A stretch of 64,000 bases of DNA, taken from NCBI RefSeq assembly GCF_014206815.1, contig NZ_JACHNP010000001.1, positions 710,456 to 774,455 on the forward strand. Direction: 5' to 3'. A model generated the notes under the pieces. It was not told the origin of the DNA and searched no databases. It worked only from the letters and a program-made list of their open reading frames with translations. Made by a program: the position numbers and the translations under genes. The stretch's first letter is position 1, and the number at the start of each line of letters is the position of its first letter. Positions 1 through 10,938 of the stretch are shown here, in pieces. The stretch is from Xanthomonas sp. F10. Lineage in GTDB: Bacteria > Pseudomonadota > Gammaproteobacteria > Xanthomonadales > Xanthomonadaceae.

Positions 1-2432
1 TCCCGGTCATCACCAATTGGAACGATCCGATCTCCTATCGGTGCCAGGTCAACGTGATCCTCGGGATCGGCGATACCAACACGCATTACGACAAGAATCT
101 GCCGGGCAACGGCAGCAATCTCGGTGGCGAGCCGAGCAAGCCGCAGGAAGTGACGAACGATACCTCGGTCGACGTACTTGCGCGCATGCGCCAGATCTGG
201 CGCAAGGAAGGCTTCAACGCGACCGATGCGGCGAATCGGGCGACCGCCAGTTCGTTCAACGGTAACGGCAATTCCGCATACATCGCGGCGCTCGCCTACG
301 ACGCGCATACCAAGGATCTGCGCCCCGACAATGCCAGCGACGGCTTGCCTGGTAAGCAGACGTTGTCCACGCATTGGGTCGACGTGGTGGAGTATGGCGA
401 TTACAAGTCGCCGAACACCAATCAGTACTGGTTGACCACGAAGTACGGCGGTTTCCGGGTGCCGGAAGGCTACGACCCGGAGACCAACATCAACGCCCTG
501 GCGGACTCCACTTGGTGGGACGGCAGTTCCTACGTCAACGGCAATACCGGCTACAAGAAGCCGGACAATTACTACCTTGCCGCCGACGCGGAAAAGATGG
601 TGGCCAGCCTGCGCCAGGCGTTCGAGCGCATTCTGGAGGAGATGAAGGGCTCTGCAGCGTCTCTGGCGAGCAACACCACCAAGCTCGAGGCCGGGGCGCG
701 GACGTACCAGTCGGTGTTCTATAGCGGTACCTGGCGTGGCGATGTGGTGGCGTACGACGTCAATCAGACCACCGGCGCACTGACGCAGGCGTGGAGCGCC
801 AGCGCACAGTTCCCGGCCTGGGATACCCGGACGATCAAGTTCGTCAACTCGAATGGGAATCTGGACAATTTTGCCTACGGCAGGCTCTCCGGAACGCCGT
901 TGTCGTCCGCGACGCAGAACCAGATCAATTACCTGCGCGGCGATCGCTCGCAGGAGAAGGCCAACGGTGGCGTCCTGCGTACCCGTACCGGCATCCTGGG
1001 CGACATCGTCAACTCGCAGCCGGTCTATGTGGGAGCACCCAACCCGCGGCTGTACACGACGGCGACGTTCAACGGCGCCAGCACTTATGCCTCCTTCGCC
1101 GCAGCCAAGTCCACGCGTACGCCGATGATCTATGTCGGCGCCAATGACGGCATGCTGCATGGGTTCGATGCCGGCACCGGTGCGGAGAAGTTCGCCTTCG
1201 TGCCGAGAGCAGCGATGACCGGACTGCTCAACTACACCGATCCGAATTACGAGCACCGCTATTACGTGGACGGCGAACTCACCGTGTCGGACGTCTACTC
1301 CGGGGGCAGCTGGCGCTCGGTACTGATCGGCACCATGGGGCGGGGCGGCAAGGGCATGTTCGCGCTGGATGTCACCGACCCCAACAACATCACGTTGCTG
1401 TGGGACAAGACCTCCACGACCACCGACCTGGTCGGACTGGGCAACAATCTCGGCAAGCCGATCATCGGGCAACTCGCCAACGGCCAGTGGTACGTCATGC
1501 TCGGCAACGGCCCCAACAGCAGCGGCGATTCGGCCGATCTCATCCTGGTGAACGCCATCACCGGTGCGTCCAGCCGTATCCAGACGGGGTCTAGCGGCAA
1601 CAATGGCCTGTCCGGTGTGCTGGCCTGGTCGTCCAACAACGATTTCATCGTCGATCGCCTGTATGCCGGCGATCTCAACGGGAATGTCTGGCGATTCAAC
1701 ATGACCGGCGCGAGCGGTACCGCGAGCAGGCTGTTCTCCGCCAGCTATGGAGCCAAGGCGCAGCCGATCACCGCCGCGCCCACGGCGGCGAAGGACCCGG
1801 CGACGGGCCTGACCTGGGTGTTCTTCGGGACCGGCAAGTACCTGTCCAGCGGCGATCTGGGCAACAAGGACGTGCAGAGCTGGTACGGGCTGATCGACCG
1901 CGGCAGCACCATTCCTTCCAGTCGCGCCACTCTGAACAAGGTCAACATCCTGCAGGAAGGCACCGTCAACGGCTTTGCCGTGCGGGTGATCGAGGACAAG
2001 CCCAGCGCCGGGCAGGATGGCTGGTACATGGACCTGCTATCGCCTCCCGGCACGCCGCAGGGCGAGCGCATGGTGGTCTCCAACTTCTTCCAGGGCACGG
2101 CGCTGATCGGCACCACGCGTATTCCGGATTCGGGCGATGTGTGCAGCCCCAGCGGCAAGGGCTTTGTGATGGCGATCAATCCGTTCACCGGCGGCCGGCT
2201 GTCGCAATCCTTCTTCGACCTGGACGGCAGCGGCGGATCCAGCACCGGCGATACACTCAATGGCACCCCTGTCTCCGGCATCGGCCTGGACAGCAGCCCC
2301 AATAGTCCGATCTTCATCGGCAACCAGATGCAGATCGCATTGGACAATGCGAGTACGACCACGCTCGGCACCAACAGCAGCGCGCTCAGCATGAAGCGCG
2401 TGTCCTGGCGCGAACTTCTGAGGAACAATTGA
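1..2432 (+). CDS. pilY1: PilY1-type pilus tip/biogenesis protein, 3' part
   Basis: The frame is open from the left edge, so the 5' end of the gene lies outside the window. The visible 810 or so residues are the C-terminal part of a PilY1 protein, a large secreted or surface protein that controls type IV pilus extension and adhesion. The region contains the PilY1 beta-propeller, with blade motifs such as [17 protein letters not shown] and [15 protein letters not shown]. It is rich in Asn, Gly, Ser and Thr, as expected for an exported protein. Its stop overlaps the start of pilE by one base (TGATG), so the two genes are probably co-transcribed and translationally coupled. This is the usual end of the minor-pilin operon (fimT/pilV/W/X/Y1/E). 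No frameshift is visible in the part seen. Identity is firm from the propeller and the pilE neighbour. Confidence 0.93.
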   Translation, partial: PVITNWNDPISYRCQVNVILGIGDTNTHYDKNLPGNGSNLGGEPSKPQEVTNDTSVDVLARMRQIWRKEGFNATDAANRATASSFNGNGNSAYIAALAYDAHTKDLRPDNASDGLPGKQTLSTHWVDVVEYGDYKSPNTNQYWLTTKYGGFRVPEGYDPETNINALADSTWWDGSSYVNGNTGYKKPDNYYLAADAEKMVASLRQAFERILEEMKGSAASLASNTTKLEAGARTYQSVFYSGTWRGDVVAYDVNQTTGALTQAWSASAQFPAWDTRTIKFVNSNGNLDNFAYGRLSGTPLSSATQNQINYLRGDRSQEKANGGVLRTRTGILGDIVNSQPVYVGAPNPRLYTTATFNGASTYASFAAAKSTRTPMIYVGANDGMLHGFDAGTGAEKFAFVPRAAMTGLLNYTDPNYEHRYYVDGELTVSDVYSGGSWRSVLIGTMGRGGKGMFALDVTDPNNITLLWDKTSTTTDLVGLGNNLGKPIIGQLANGQWYVMLGNGPNSSGDSADLILVNAITGASSRIQTGSSGNNGLSGVLAWSSNNDFIVDRLYAGDLNGNVWRFNMTGASGTASRLFSASYGAKAQPITAAPTAAKDPATGLTWVFFGTGKYLSSGDLGNKDVQSWYGLIDRGSTIPSSRATLNKVNILQEGTVNGFAVRVIEDKPSAGQDGWYMDLLSPPGTPQGERMVVSNFFQGTALIGTTRIPDSGDVCSPSGKGFVMAINPFTGGRLSQSFFDLDGSGGSSTGDTLNGTPVSGIGLDSSPNSPIFIGNQMQIALDNASTTTLGTNSSALSMKRVSWRELLRNN

Positions 2433-2854
2433 TGCGATCCCTGTCCTTCCCGGCCCGCCAGCAGCGCGGTTTCACCCTCATTGAACTGATGATCGTCGTG
2501 GCGATCGTGGGTGTTCTCGCGGCGATCGCGTTCGCCAGTTACGAGTCTCACGTCATCAAGGCGCGTCGCTCGGCTGCGTCGGTCTGCCTGCAGCAGGGCG
2601 TGCAGCTCATCGAGCGGTATTACACGACCAACATGTCGTATGCCAATGTGCCGCTGCCTACATGTTCGAGCGATGCGGTGCAGTTCTACGATCTTTCGTT
2701 CAGCGTCACTCCTACTGCGAACGCGTTCAAGTTGACGGCGACGCCTCGCACGGGCAGCCCGCAGGCCAAGGACACCCAGTGCGGCGCGCTCAGCATCGAC
2801 CAGAAGGGCGCGCGAACCACATCCACCGGCGCGGGCGAGGGCACGTGCTGGTGA
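2432..2854 (+). CDS. pilE: type IV minor pilin PilE
   Basis: A 140-residue prepilin. I start it at the ATG that overlaps the pilY1 stop; an upstream TTG would add only one codon. The N-terminus has a basic leader ending in RQQRG, followed by FTLIELMIVVAIVGVLAA. Prepilin peptidase PilD would cut after Gly13, leaving a methylated Phe and the conserved Glu at mature position 5. The hydrophobic helix anchors the subunit in the inner membrane before assembly. Cysteines near residues 51, 75, 116 and 139 could form the disulfides typical of minor pilins. It is the last gene of the pilY1 operon, followed by a tRNA promoter. PilE-type minor pilins prime pilus assembly together with PilV, W, X and Y1; that role comes from the family, not from this sequence. 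Confidence 0.93.
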   Translation: MRSLSFPARQQRGFTLIELMIVVAIVGVLAAIAFASYESHVIKARRSAASVCLQQGVQLIERYYTTNMSYANVPLPTCSSDAVQFYDLSFSVTPTANAFKLTATPRTGSPQAKDTQCGALSIDQKGARTTSTGAGEGTCW

Positions 2855-2904
2855 GGTCGGACGCGTGGGCGCAGCGGTAGTCGGAAAAGTGCACTCTTCA
2901 CCCC

Positions 2905-2933
2905 TTGCGATTGTCATGAGGCCTCTATACAAT
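2905..2933 (+). promoter_or_regulatory. sigma-70 promoter of tRNA-Asn
   Basis: TTGCGA (2905-2910), a 17-base spacer and TACAAT (2928-2933). The predicted start lies only a few bases before the tRNA at 2944. Confidence 0.7.
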
Positions 2934-2943
2934 GCGCCTCCCC

Positions 2944-3020
2944 GCCCGAATAGCTCAGCCGGTTAGAGCACTTGACTGTTAATCAGGGGGTCGTTGGTTC
3001 GAGTCCAACTTCGGGCGCCA
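2944..3020 (+). tRNA. tRNA-Asn (GTT)
   Basis: Full cloverleaf. The acceptor GCCCGAA pairs with TTCGGGC, and the T-arm GGTTCGAGTCC is present. The anticodon loop reads CTGTTAA (anticodon GTT), and the 3' CCA is encoded. A good promoter lies directly upstream and a rho-independent terminator 10 bases downstream. Confidence 0.97.
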
Positions 3021-3030
3021 AATCCGCATA

Positions 3031-3059
3031 GGCCGCGAGCAATCGCGGCCTTTGCTTTT
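3031..3059 (+). terminator. rho-independent terminator after tRNA-Asn
   Basis: A perfect 8-bp stem, GGCCGCGA / TCGCGGCC, with loop GCAA, followed by TTTGCTTTT. It lies just before the stop of the convergent fimT gene. Confidence 0.88.
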
Positions 3060-3064
3060 GCGCG

Positions 3065-3601
3065 TCAGTCAGGGATCCGGCAGGGCATGGGTTCGGTCGC
3101 CTTTCGTGCGCGGATGCGTCCGGTGTTGTTCACCACCACCGCCGCGCGCAGCCGGCCCCGCTCGCAGATGCTGACGGTCAGATTGCTGCCGGCGCTGCGT
3201 CCGTCGGGCAGGAAGCGGATCGAGGGCCGGCCGCGATTGGAGCGCAGCACCAGGGTGCCGGCCTTCGGTGCGCTGCCTTCGCTGAGGATGCTGTCCGGCG
3301 TGGTGGGTTGGCCTAGCCGTTCCGGGTCGCGGAACACCAGCCAGCCGTGGCTCCAGTCGCTGTCGCTGCGGCAACTGCCGTCGCCGTTGGACGGACAGGC
3401 GCTGACTGGGACGCCGGAACTGATGGCGCTGCTGCGCGCCAGGGCGAAGTGCGCGCTGAGCTGGTGGGTCGCCGCCGTCAGGCGCTGGTTCGCCAGCAGC
3501 TCCCGAAATGCCGGCAGGCCCAAGCCGGCGACCAGGCAGATCACCACCATCACGATCATTGCCTCGAGCAATGTGTAGCCTTTCGGCGCAGCGTTCCGCA
3601 T
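3065..3601 (-). CDS. fimT: GspH/FimT-family type IV pseudopilin
   Basis: A 178-residue prepilin, started at the ATG at 3601. Upstream in-frame codons would add a long non-leader extension that lacks pilin features. The leader MRNAAPKG is followed by YTLLEAMIVMVVICLVAGLG, so PilD cleavage after Gly8 leaves the Glu at mature position 5. The C-terminal half matches the GspH/FimT domain, with Arg- and Ser-rich strands and paired cysteines. It is transcribed towards tRNA-Asn and is separate from pilY1-pilE on the other strand, so it is probably a stand-alone gene. FimT proteins are minor pilins, and DNA binding during natural transformation is known for some members; whether this one binds DNA cannot be told here. 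Confidence 0.9.
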   Translation of the reverse strand: MRNAAPKGYTLLEAMIVMVVICLVAGLGLPAFRELLANQRLTAATHQLSAHFALARSSAISSGVPVSACPSNGDGSCRSDSDWSHGWLVFRDPERLGQPTTPDSILSEGSAPKAGTLVLRSNRGRPSIRFLPDGRSAGSNLTVSICERGRLRAAVVVNNTGRIRARKATEPMPCRIPD

Positions 3602-3748
3602 GTCCGTCGTCTCCCGGTGCGAGGTCGCCAGTCTCGCGGCGGGGCGGCAGGGCTTGAATGAGGGGGTTGTGCGTTCCCATGTAGGAAATCTCCCCGGCGC
3701 GGGGTCGGCCGACATTGTCGGCCTCGCTCTTCACCTTGAGGCTTGTGC

Positions 3749-5779
<2,031 letters not shown>

Positions 5780-5814
5780 GCAGGCCGCCGCGGCGGCCGA
5801 TAACGCGGTGGGTA

Positions 5815-5843
5815 TTGTTCTTGTCTGTCAGGTGGGCTAAGAT
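5815..5843 (+). promoter_or_regulatory. sigma-70 promoter of tRNA-Val
   Basis: TTGTTC (5815-5820), a 17-base spacer and TAAGAT (5838-5843). It lies about 35 bases before the tRNA, and no other gene is between. Confidence 0.55.
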
Positions 5844-5877
5844 TCGCGCCCCTGCAGCGGTGTGCCGCGGCAGAGAA

Positions 5878-5952
5878 GGGCGGTTAGCTCAGCGGTAGAG
5901 CACTACCTTGACATGGTAGGGGTCACAGGTTCGAACCCTGTACCGCCCACCA
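5878..5952 (+). tRNA. tRNA-Val (GAC)
   Basis: The acceptor GGGCGGT pairs with ACCGCCC. The anticodon arm CTACCTTGACATGGTAG gives anticodon GAC. The T-arm is CAGGTTCGAACCCTG, and CCA is encoded. Confidence 0.97.
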
Positions 5953-5982
5953 CGACGCGAAGAGGCGTGCGTGGAAACGACG

Positions 5983-6006
5983 AAGCCGGCGGAAGCCGGC
6001 TTTTTT
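5983..6006 (+). terminator. rho-independent terminator after tRNA-Val
   Basis: Stem AAGCCGGC / GCCGGCTT with loop GGAA; the T-run TTTTTT overlaps the last stem bases. Confidence 0.88.
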
Positions 6007-6111
6007 GTGTCTGCGCTGCGGCTGCCGACGGCGCCCCGCAGCACGTCGCTGGCCGCGCGGCCACGCTTGCTTTAGCATCCGAGCGGACGATCAGGCGAGG
6101 AGGCCAGGCGC

Positions 6112-6369
6112 ATGGTGGAATACCATCATACGGTGCAAGTCAAAGGACGCTACCAGCTCGTGGCGTTGACCCGGGAGCCGGAATACAGCCCGGCCAACGT
6201 GGTGGGCTATACGGTCACCACCGACGGCGGTGCGCGCGTTGATCCGCACGACATGTCCTGGGACGAGGCACGGGTCTTCCTGGATACCCTGGTCGAGCGC
6301 GATCGGGACGCGGTGAGCGCAGAAAAGAAGCCGTCGCGGCACAAGCCGAGCACGCGGCAGCGCCGCTAG
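6112..6369 (+). CDS. small hypothetical protein
   Basis: An 85-residue protein of unknown function. The ATG follows a clear ribosome binding site, GAGGAGG, about 10 bases upstream, which is the main reason to call it real. The protein is soluble and polar with no signal peptide or membrane segment. The first half looks like a short beta domain (YQLVALTREPEYSPANVVGY), the middle has an amphipathic helix (WDEARVFLDTLVERD), and the C-terminus is a basic tail ending in RQRR. I do not recognise the family. It stands alone between tRNA-Val and virD4, with no sign that it belongs to the secretion locus. Coding status is likely but not certain, given its size. Confidence 0.6.
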   Translation: MVEYHHTVQVKGRYQLVALTREPEYSPANVVGYTVTTDGGARVDPHDMSWDEARVFLDTLVERDRDAVSAEKKPSRHKPSTRQRR

Positions 6370-6611
6370 AACGCGTCATACGGGTCGAGGCAGGTGCGAG
6401 CCCGCCTGGACGACCGGGCGAGGCGGGCCGGTGCCATGGGGTTCGCCATCGGGTCATCGTGCTGGGGGTGTGCTGCGTGCCTGCCGTGCGCCGTCTTCGG
6501 CCGCCGCGGCTGCAGGCACCCATCTCGTCGCGCGGACCGCCGACGCGGCCCGTCGCAAAGCGCGGAACTCGCTCTAGAATATTCGCCAGGATGGATCAGG
6601 GAGGATAGGGC

Positions 6612-8285
6612 TTGTCGAATCGTAAACTCGTTGCGGCGGCGCTCGTCGTCGTGCTCACGGCCGTCTGCGGCTACTTCCTGTCCGGCTACCTGGTCCTGCT
6701 GCTGCTGAAGCTGGACACGCGCATGTTCGGGCTGGGCACCTACTACCAGTACGTGCACGCCATCGGCTTGCCGGAAGTGGCCCCCTACGTCGGCAAGATC
6801 AAGTGGGCCGGCTACCTCGGCTTTGGCTTGCCCGGCCTCGTGGCGCTGCTGATCCTGGTGCTGATGTTCAAGCCGGCCAAGCGCAGCCTGCATGGCGACG
6901 CGCGCTTCGCCGGCGCGGCCGACCTGTCCAAGCACGGGCTGTTCAAGACCAGCGGCGACGGCATCGTGGTCGGCAAGTTCCGCGGCAAGCTGGTGCGCCT
7001 CAGCGGCCAGCAGTTCGTGATCCTGGCGGCTCCGACCCGCTCGGGCAAGGGCGTCGGCGTGGTCATTCCGAACCTGCTCGAGTACCAGGAATCGGTGGTG
7101 GTCCTGGACATCAAGCAGGAGAACTTCGATCTGACCAGCGGCTGGCGCGCCAGCCAGGGCCAGGAGGTGTTCCTGTTCAATCCCTTCGCCGAGGACCGCC
7201 GCACGCATCGCTGGAATCCGCTCAGCTACGTCTCCGACGACCCGGCGTTCCGCGTCTCGGACCTGATGAGCATCGCCGCCATGCTGTACCCGGACGGTTC
7301 CGACGACCAGAAGTTCTGGGTCAGCCAGGCGCGCAACGCGTTCATGGCGTTCTCGCTGTACCTGTTCGAGAACTGGGACGACGAGCGCAACATCGGCTTC
7401 CCCGGCGGTCTCGGCACGCCGACGCTGGGCGCGATCTACCGCCTGTCTTCCGGCGACGGCACCGACCTGAAGAAGTACCTGAAGTCGCTATCGGAGCGGC
7501 GCTTCCTCAGCGGCAACGCCAAGTCGGCATTCTCCAACCTGCTGTCGCAGGCGGACGAGACCTTCGCCTCGATCATGGGCACGCTCAAGGAGCCGCTCAA
7601 TGCCTGGATCAACCCGGTGCTGGACGCGGCCACCAGCGACAACGACTTCCTGCTGAACGACCTGCGCAAGAAGAAGATGACCATCTACATCGGCATCCAG
7701 CCCAACAAGCTGGCCGAGAGCCGCCTGATCATCAACCTGTTCTTCAGCCAGATCATCAACCTCAACACCAAGGAGCTGCCCAAGAGCAATCCGGCATTGA
7801 AGTACCAGTGTCTGCTGTTGATGGACGAGTTCACCGCGATCGGCAAGGTCGACATCATCGCCTCGGCAGTGTCATATATGGCCGGCTACAATGTTCGCCT
7901 TCTGCCGATCATCCAGAGCATGGCGCAGCTCGATGCCACCTATGGCAAGGACATCTCGCGGACCATCATCACGAATCATGCACTGCAGATTCTCTACGCT
8001 CCGCGCGAGCAGCAGGATGCCAACGATTACTCCGAGATGCTCGGCTACACCACCTTCCGCAAGAAGAACGTCACGCGCGGCAAGGATGTGACCCGGAGCG
8101 TGTCGGAGGAGAAGCGAGCGCTGATGCTGCCGCAAGAGTTGAAGGCGATGGGGAACGATCAGGAAGTGTTCTTGTACGAGGGCATTCCGCATCCGGTGAA
8201 GTGCGACAAGATCAAGTACTACAAGGATCGCCACTTCACCGCGCGGCTGCGTCCGAAAGTCGACATTCCGACGCTGTCGGTCTAA
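6612..8285 (+). CDS. virD4: type IV secretion coupling protein VirD4
   Basis: VirD4/TraG-family coupling ATPase, 557 residues, which selects substrates and hands them to the VirB channel at the inner membrane. The start is TTG at 6612, preceded by GGGAGGA with about 6 bases spacing; no ATG nearby gives a better start. There are two N-terminal membrane helices, near residues 6-33 and 68-86. The Walker A motif APTRSGKGVG lies near residues 140-149 and the Walker B LLLMDEFTAIGK near residue 400. In the Xanthomonas antibacterial T4SS, VirD4 binds the XVIPCD domain of effectors (known for the family). The virB7-B6 run begins 385 bases downstream behind what looks like a separate promoter, so virD4 may be expressed independently. 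Confidence 0.95.
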   Translation: MSNRKLVAAALVVVLTAVCGYFLSGYLVLLLLKLDTRMFGLGTYYQYVHAIGLPEVAPYVGKIKWAGYLGFGLPGLVALLILVLMFKPAKRSLHGDARFAGAADLSKHGLFKTSGDGIVVGKFRGKLVRLSGQQFVILAAPTRSGKGVGVVIPNLLEYQESVVVLDIKQENFDLTSGWRASQGQEVFLFNPFAEDRRTHRWNPLSYVSDDPAFRVSDLMSIAAMLYPDGSDDQKFWVSQARNAFMAFSLYLFENWDDERNIGFPGGLGTPTLGAIYRLSSGDGTDLKKYLKSLSERRFLSGNAKSAFSNLLSQADETFASIMGTLKEPLNAWINPVLDAATSDNDFLLNDLRKKKMTIYIGIQPNKLAESRLIINLFFSQIINLNTKELPKSNPALKYQCLLLMDEFTAIGKVDIIASAVSYMAGYNVRLLPIIQSMAQLDATYGKDISRTIITNHALQILYAPREQQDANDYSEMLGYTTFRKKNVTRGKDVTRSVSEEKRALMLPQELKAMGNDQEVFLYEGIPHPVKCDKIKYYKDRHFTARLRPKVDIPTLSV

Positions 8286-8350
8286 AAATGTGACGAAAAA
8301 CACCTATTTTTTGGGCTTATTTATCAATTGAACGTTTTTTTGCCAAATGC

Positions 8351-8379
8351 TTGACGTGAGCATGCCCCTGCGGCACATT
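8351..8379 (+). promoter_or_regulatory. candidate promoter of the virB7-virB6 operon
   Basis: TTGACG (8351-8356), a 17-base spacer and CACATT (8374-8379). It is preceded by an A/T-rich stretch (8300-8348) that could act as an UP element. The -35 is good and the -10 is weak, as for a regulated promoter. A leader of about 280 bases would precede virB7. Confidence 0.4.
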
Positions 8380-8455
8380 CTCGCGAGTATGGCGGTGCGT
8401 TGGTAACAGAACAGGAACAGGGGCGTGGGTCGAACAGGCGCACGTAAGGGGTGAC

Positions 8456-8674
8456 ATGGAAGGTTTGCTGTCAAATTCCGTTTTCTTCGGCGCTGAGCGC
8501 GCGGCTTCGGACGTTTTCCGTCGCCTGCCGCGGATCCGCGCCCGCGCCGTTCCCGGTGCCTTTCTTCTCGCGACGCGCGTGTCGCGTCGTGGCGTCGAAC
8601 TTCGCCATCCAGCAGTGGGCCGCCTGCGCGCCGCCCGCTCTCAATACGTTTCCGCAATTCAGAGGCTCGCGTGA
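8456..8674 (+). CDS. possible 72-codon leader ORF overlapping virB7
   Basis: The ATG at 8456 follows an AAGGGG ribosome-binding-like sequence with 4 bases spacing. The frame ends in a TGA that overlaps the GTG start of virB7 (GTGA). The product would be 72 residues, Arg- and Ala-rich, without recognisable motifs, signal peptide or membrane segment. Base composition does not prove coding. If translated, it could couple ribosomes into virB7 or act as a leader peptide; otherwise it is a chance frame in the 5' leader. Low confidence. Confidence 0.25.
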   Translation: MEGLLSNSVFFGAERAASDVFRRLPRIRARAVPGAFLLATRVSRRGVELRHPAVGRLRAARSQYVSAIQRLA

Positions 8675-9108
8675 AAAGAACGCATATGTTTCGGCTGATC
8701 GCTACGTTGAGTGCCGTCGCGCTGTTGAGCGCCTGCGCAACCAGGCCGGCGCCCGACTTCCGTGGCAAGTGGAAGCCGGTCAATCGTTTCTCCGAGTCGA
8801 CCATGGAGATCCCGCTGTACTCGTCGTACGTGTACCAGGCGATCCCGATGGACGGCACGCTGAAGACGATGCTCGAGCGCTGGGCCAAGGACTCGAACAT
8901 GCAGTTGTCCTACGGCATCCAGTCCGACTACACGCTGTACGCTCCGGTCGCCAAGATCAACACCACCAGCATCCAGCAGGCGGTCGCCGAACTGAGCGTG
9001 GTCTATGCGCAGGAGGGGCTGAGCGTGACGGCCGCGGGCAATCGCATCCTGGTGCAGCCTTCGTCGTCGGTGAGTGGTGCGCCGGCGGCCAGCAGCAGCG
9101 CGAAGTGA
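8671..9108 (+). CDS. virB7: T4SS outer-membrane lipoprotein VirB7 (N0-domain type)
   Basis: A 145-residue lipoprotein of the outer-membrane core complex, with VirB9 and VirB10. The start is GTG at 8671 with AGAGG upstream; ATG at 8686 is an alternative. The signal sequence ends in the lipobox LLSAC, lipidated Cys22 with this start. Unlike the short VirB7 of Agrobacterium, it has a folded C-terminal domain of about 70 residues (from PMDGTLKTMLERWAKDSNM to NRILVQPSS). This resembles the N0 domain of secretins and is the hallmark of the Xanthomonas VirB7, whose N0 domain forms an outer ring in the core complex. It is the first gene of the virB run; virB8 starts 62 bases downstream. Confidence 0.9.
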   Translation: MKRTHMFRLIATLSAVALLSACATRPAPDFRGKWKPVNRFSESTMEIPLYSSYVYQAIPMDGTLKTMLERWAKDSNMQLSYGIQSDYTLYAPVAKINTTSIQQAVAELSVVYAQEGLSVTAAGNRILVQPSSSVSGAPAASSSAK

Positions 9109-9169
9109 CGTCACCGTCGGCGTGCACGCTGTACGCCGGCAGCCACATTACGAAACCTGGTGAAGTCTG

Positions 9170-10180
9170 ATGTTCGGTAAAAAGCCGGTCGAAAGCGAAA
9201 ACGTCAACAAAGCGGTAGCGAAGGCGGTCAATTACGAAATCAGCATTGCTGATCTGGCGCGCCGCAGCGAGCGCCGTGCGTGGTGGGTCGCGTTCGGCGC
9301 CATCATCATGTGCCTGCTGCTTGGCGGCGGGTATTACTACATGCTGCCGTTGAAGGAGAAAGTGCCGTATCTGGTGATGGCGGATGCGTACACCGGCAAT
9401 TCCACGATCTCGGTGCTGCGCAACAGCGGCGATGTGCAGAGTGTCACCAACAGCGAAGCCTTGGCCAGGAGCAATGTGGCGCGCTTCATCACCGCGCGTG
9501 AGTCCTACGACTCGGAGATGATGGGGCTCAATGATTGGAATACGGTGTTCTCGATGGCGCCGCGTAATACCTCGGTAGGGGCCGAGTATTTCAATCTGCA
9601 CGCGCCCAACAATCCGTCGGCGCCGTACTACACCTACGGCAAGGCACGCTCGATTCGGGTCAAGATCCTGAGCATCTCGCTGCTCGGTGGCGGCGGCAAG
9701 CCCTATAACGGTGCCAACGTGCGCTTCCAGCGCAGCATCTACGACAAGAAGACCGGGCAGTCCACGCTGCTCGACAACAAGTTCGCCATCATGGGCTTCC
9801 GTTACAACAGCAACCTGGCCATGGAAGACGAACTGCGGGTGCAGAATCCGCTCGGGTTCCAGGTGACCGATTACCGCGTCGACAACGACTACTCGGCCAT
9901 GCCGGTTCCGCCGTCGTCCGCCGTGCAGACGCCTGCCGTTGGCGCGGTTCAGCAGCCGGCAGCCGCGCAGACGCCGGGAGTTGCAGGACAAGTGCCGATG
10001 CAGCAGATGCAGGGCCAGCCGATGGCGCCGGGCGCTGGCGGCACGATGCCGGTTCCGCAGCAGGCGCCGATGGCCAACCCGGGCGGCGCCCCGGTCTATC
10101 CAGGAGCGCAGCCCGCTACTGCGCCTCCTGCACCCAACGTTGCACCTCAGCACAATGGTAATGGAGCGAACGTTCGATGA
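9170..10180 (+). CDS. virB8: T4SS inner-membrane protein VirB8
   Basis: VirB8, 336 residues, a bitopic inner-membrane protein that scaffolds assembly of the channel. A cytoplasmic N-terminus of about 37 residues precedes one membrane helix (residues 38-58) and a periplasmic NTF2-like domain (about 60-243). A tail of about 90 residues rich in Pro, Gln, Ala and Gly (244-336) follows; it is longer than in Agrobacterium VirB8 and is probably disordered in the periplasm. Its stop overlaps the virB9 start by 4 bases (ATGA). Family membership is clear from position and architecture. What the tail does is not known to me. Confidence 0.92.
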   Translation: MFGKKPVESENVNKAVAKAVNYEISIADLARRSERRAWWVAFGAIIMCLLLGGGYYYMLPLKEKVPYLVMADAYTGNSTISVLRNSGDVQSVTNSEALARSNVARFITARESYDSEMMGLNDWNTVFSMAPRNTSVGAEYFNLHAPNNPSAPYYTYGKARSIRVKILSISLLGGGGKPYNGANVRFQRSIYDKKTGQSTLLDNKFAIMGFRYNSNLAMEDELRVQNPLGFQVTDYRVDNDYSAMPVPPSSAVQTPAVGAVQQPAAAQTPGVAGQVPMQQMQGQPMAPGAGGTMPVPQQAPMANPGGAPVYPGAQPATAPPAPNVAPQHNGNGANVR

Positions 10181-10938
10181 GTTTCCTGACGAAAACCGGT
10201 GCGGCGCATACCGCGTTGCTGGCTCTGGGCCTGTTCGCGCCGATCGCGTCGGCCCAGGTGGTCCAGCAGTACGAGTACGAGCCTGACAAGATCTATCAGG
10301 TGCGTACCGGCCTGGGCATCACCACCCAGATCGAACTGAGCCCGAACGAGAAGATCCTCGATTACAGCACCGGTTTCACCAGTGGCTGGGAACTCAGCCG
10401 TCGCGAGAACGTCTTCTATCTGAAGCCGAAGAACGTCGACGTCGACACCAACATGATGATCCGCACCGCCACCCATTCCTACATCCTGGAATTGAAGGTG
10501 GTGGCTACGGATTGGCAGCGGCTGGAGCAGGCCAAGCAGGCCGGCGTCCAGTACAAGGTGACCTTCACCTATCCGAAGGACACCAGCTTTGCCGCCGCGA
10601 GCGATGAGGTGAAGGATCAGTCGCAGCTCGACACGCGCCTGACCAAAGATCGTCATTACTACTTCGACTACGACTATTCCACGCGCTCCAAGCAAATGTG
10701 GATCGTGCCGAGCAGCGTCTACGACGATGGCAAGTTCACCTATATCAAAATGGATCTGACGCGTTTCCCGACAGGCAATTTCCCGGCCGTGTTCGGCCGC
10801 GAGAAGGAAAGCGATGAGGATTTCCTGGTCAACACCACAGTCGAGGGCAACACCCTGATTGTCCACGGGACCTATCCCTTCCTGGTCATCCGCCACGGCA
10901 AGAATGTTGTCGGCTTGCGTAGGAACAAGCAAAAGTGA
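10177..10938 (+). CDS. virB9: T4SS core-complex protein VirB9
   Basis: VirB9, 253 residues, a periplasmic/outer-membrane component of the core complex. A signal peptide of 26 residues ends in IASA before QVV. The N-terminal beta domain includes the family pattern around KIYQVRTGLGITTQIELSP. The C-terminal beta-sandwich (about 160-253), which binds VirB7 and VirB10 in the outer layer, contains MWIVPSSVYDDGKFTYIKM and ends in RHGKNVVGLRR. Start and stop overlap virB8 and virB10 by 4 bases each, so translation is coupled across three genes, which suits components assembled in equal numbers. Confidence 0.94.
   Translation: MSFLTKTGAAHTALLALGLFAPIASAQVVQQYEYEPDKIYQVRTGLGITTQIELSPNEKILDYSTGFTSGWELSRRENVFYLKPKNVDVDTNMMIRTATHSYILELKVVATDWQRLEQAKQAGVQYKVTFTYPKDTSFAAASDEVKDQSQLDTRLTKDRHYYFDYDYSTRSKQMWIVPSSVYDDGKFTYIKMDLTRFPTGNFPAVFGREKESDEDFLVNTTVEGNTLIVHGTYPFLVIRHGKNVVGLRRNKQK

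Noticed and set aside
8304-8900. 198-codon minus-strand frame over the virB7 leader
   Set aside because: Overlaps the virB7 coding region on the other strand and has no features of a real protein.
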